From: Adiantum capillus-veneris
Taxonomy: Eukaryota > Streptophyta > Polypodiopsida > Polypodiales > Pteridaceae
Direction of reading: 5' to 3'
NCBI GenBank assembly: GCA_014529385.2
Contig: CM043942.1
Location: 48,032,244 to 48,096,243, forward strand
Length of the DNA: 64,000 bases
Both the position numbers and the translations under genes were made by a program. How positions within the stretch are numbered: position 1 is the stretch's first letter; every line of letters starts with the position of its first letter. The notes beneath the pieces were generated by a model, which was not told the DNA's origin, made no database searches, and worked only from the letters and a program-made list of their open reading frames with translations. This document shows, piece after piece, positions 63,145 through 64,000 of the stretch.

Positions 63145-64000
63145 ATGGCGGAGGAAGGGAAGCTCAAGATTGAGAAGTTCAATGGCAAAACTACCAACAT
63201 TGGAAGATGCAGATTGAAGACTATCTCTACCAGAAGGACCTCTATTTTCCACTAGGCGGTCTTGCGAAGAAGCCCGCAACAATGGCAGATGAAGCATGGA
63301 TTGCCCTTGATCGAAAGGCACTGGGAACAATCAGGTTAAGCTTGGCGTCAACGGTGGCCTTCAACATTTCGGAGATGAAGACCACGAAGGACTTGATGAA
63401 GTCACTTGACGACTTCTACAAGAAACCATCGGCATCCAATAAGGTATTTCTTATGAAGTTCTTGCTCAATATAAAGATGGCAGAGAATGGTTCAATTGCA
63501 GAACACCTAAATGAATTTGACACAAACATAAGTCAACTTCAATCGGTGAAAATCAATTTCGATGATGAAGTGCGAGCTCTCCTTATACTATCATCTCTAC
63601 CGGATAGTTAGGACAGCCTTGTGATGGCTGTAAGTAATTCTATCTCTGGCACAAATACTCTTAAGTTTGATGATGTTGTGGGTGTTCTCCTAAGCGAGGA
63701 AATGCGAAGGAGAAGCACATGAGAATCATCAAGTGCTGCACTATCAGTGGAAATAAGAGGAAGGCCTAAGGAGAGGTTCAAAAACCAAAAGGGTCGTGAT
63801 CGCTCAAGGCGGAGCAAGTCACGCACAAAGTCAGTTCTTGAATGTTGGAACTGCGGGCAAGAAGGGCCATGTCAAGAAGGATTGCTGGTCCAAGAAGAAG
63901 AAGGAGACAGAGTCTCAAGACAATAAGACAACATCGGAGGCCAATGTGGCAGGTAAAGTAGAGCAAGATGCTCTAATTCTCTCATTAGACAATGTGTCTA
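63145..64000 (+). pseudogene. copia D gag, frameshifted, runs off the window
   Basis: Starts MAEEGKLKIEKFNGK at 63145. One A is missing from an A run soon after (five A in copia C, four here), shifting the frame. The correct frame resumes as MQIEDYLYQKDLYFPLGGLA (63207) and keeps DRKALG where copia C has a stop. A TAG at 63608 replaces the Trp of DSWDS. It continues KFDDVVGVLLSEEMRRRS and the zinc knuckle region CWNCG...GHVKKDCW (one extra G inside). It runs into the protease lead-in at the window end. Its breaks differ from those in copia C, so each copy decayed on its own. Confidence 0.9.

Larger units (their letters stand above)
57427..64000 (+). mobile_element. Ty1/copia element D (same family as C), 5' part
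   Basis: 5' LTR in two parts (57427-57647 and 62589-63072) split by N1, then PBS 63075-63086 and gag to the window end. Pol and the 3' LTR should lie beyond 64000. It lies inside the 3' LTR of gypsy C. Confidence 0.92.

Noticed and set aside
1-64000. CRISPR arrays, operons, bacterial-type promoters, tRNA or rRNA genes
   Set aside because: None seen; the spaced repeats present are microsatellites, minisatellites or LTR parts, and the DNA is plant nuclear in character.

Overview
The window looks like nuclear DNA of a land plant with a large, retrotransposon-filled genome. The evidence is nested LTR retrotransposons with plant-type PBS sites (TGGTATCAGAGC), plant LINEs, MULE-type and other foldback elements, long microsatellites, an apparent mitochondrial-presequence gene, and a decayed PLS-type PPR gene. 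The PPR sequence style resembles seed-free vascular plants such as ferns, but this is a weak inference. No bacterial, plastid or intact viral segment was recognised.

Layout. 1-3324: 5' part of a minus-strand Ty3/gypsy element (family G, copy B). 3755-5655: a small decayed LTR element. 5656-13330: mostly anonymous AT-rich DNA with tandem repeats, a decayed gypsy gag (8.4-9.25 kb) and a PPR pseudogene (11.0-11.7 kb). 13333-14041: LINE ORF1, followed by G-runs and low-complexity DNA. 14880-15410: an unrecognised decayed reading frame. 16.4-18.0 kb: a duplicated gene 5' end with a likely mitochondrial presequence, a strong hairpin, and a MULE-like MITE in one copy. 18.2-21.1 kb: a decayed LINE ORF2.

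21.2-40.7 kb is a nest four levels deep. A minus-strand Ty1/copia element (K) is split by gypsy element A (21592-38646, TSD ACATC/ACATT). Gypsy A carries a solo copia LTR (27797-28507, TSD AAAAG), and its 3' LTR is split by an 8.5-kb LTR element E1 (28760-37227, TSD GGCTC). E1 encodes gag and protease but shows no RT, RNase H or integrase. 41.5-48.6 kb: an unrecognised, decayed gene whose last coding stretch is split by a nearly complete copia element (43097-48579, TSD CATCC). 48.8-50.2 kb: a 188-bp foldback element and a small basic/acidic gene with a TATA box. 50.7-53.0 kb: a decayed multi-part reading frame that may be an uncharacterised DDE transposase. 54.06-57.43 kb: 3' half of gypsy copy C, whose 3' LTR is split by copia element D (57427 to the window end). 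Element N1 (57648-62583, TSD GTGAT) lies inside the 5' LTR of D.

Working as a system: copia D, the full copia and gypsy A-C have the usual gag-pol parts, all damaged to some degree. E1 and N1 have young-looking, nearly identical LTRs but no recognisable polymerase or integrase. They are therefore probably copied by proteins of other elements. N1 is the most unusual object: one reading frame, broken by a few stops and shifts, runs over about 3.4 kb from a lysine-rich zinc knuckle through acidic and coiled-coil sequence into its own LTR.
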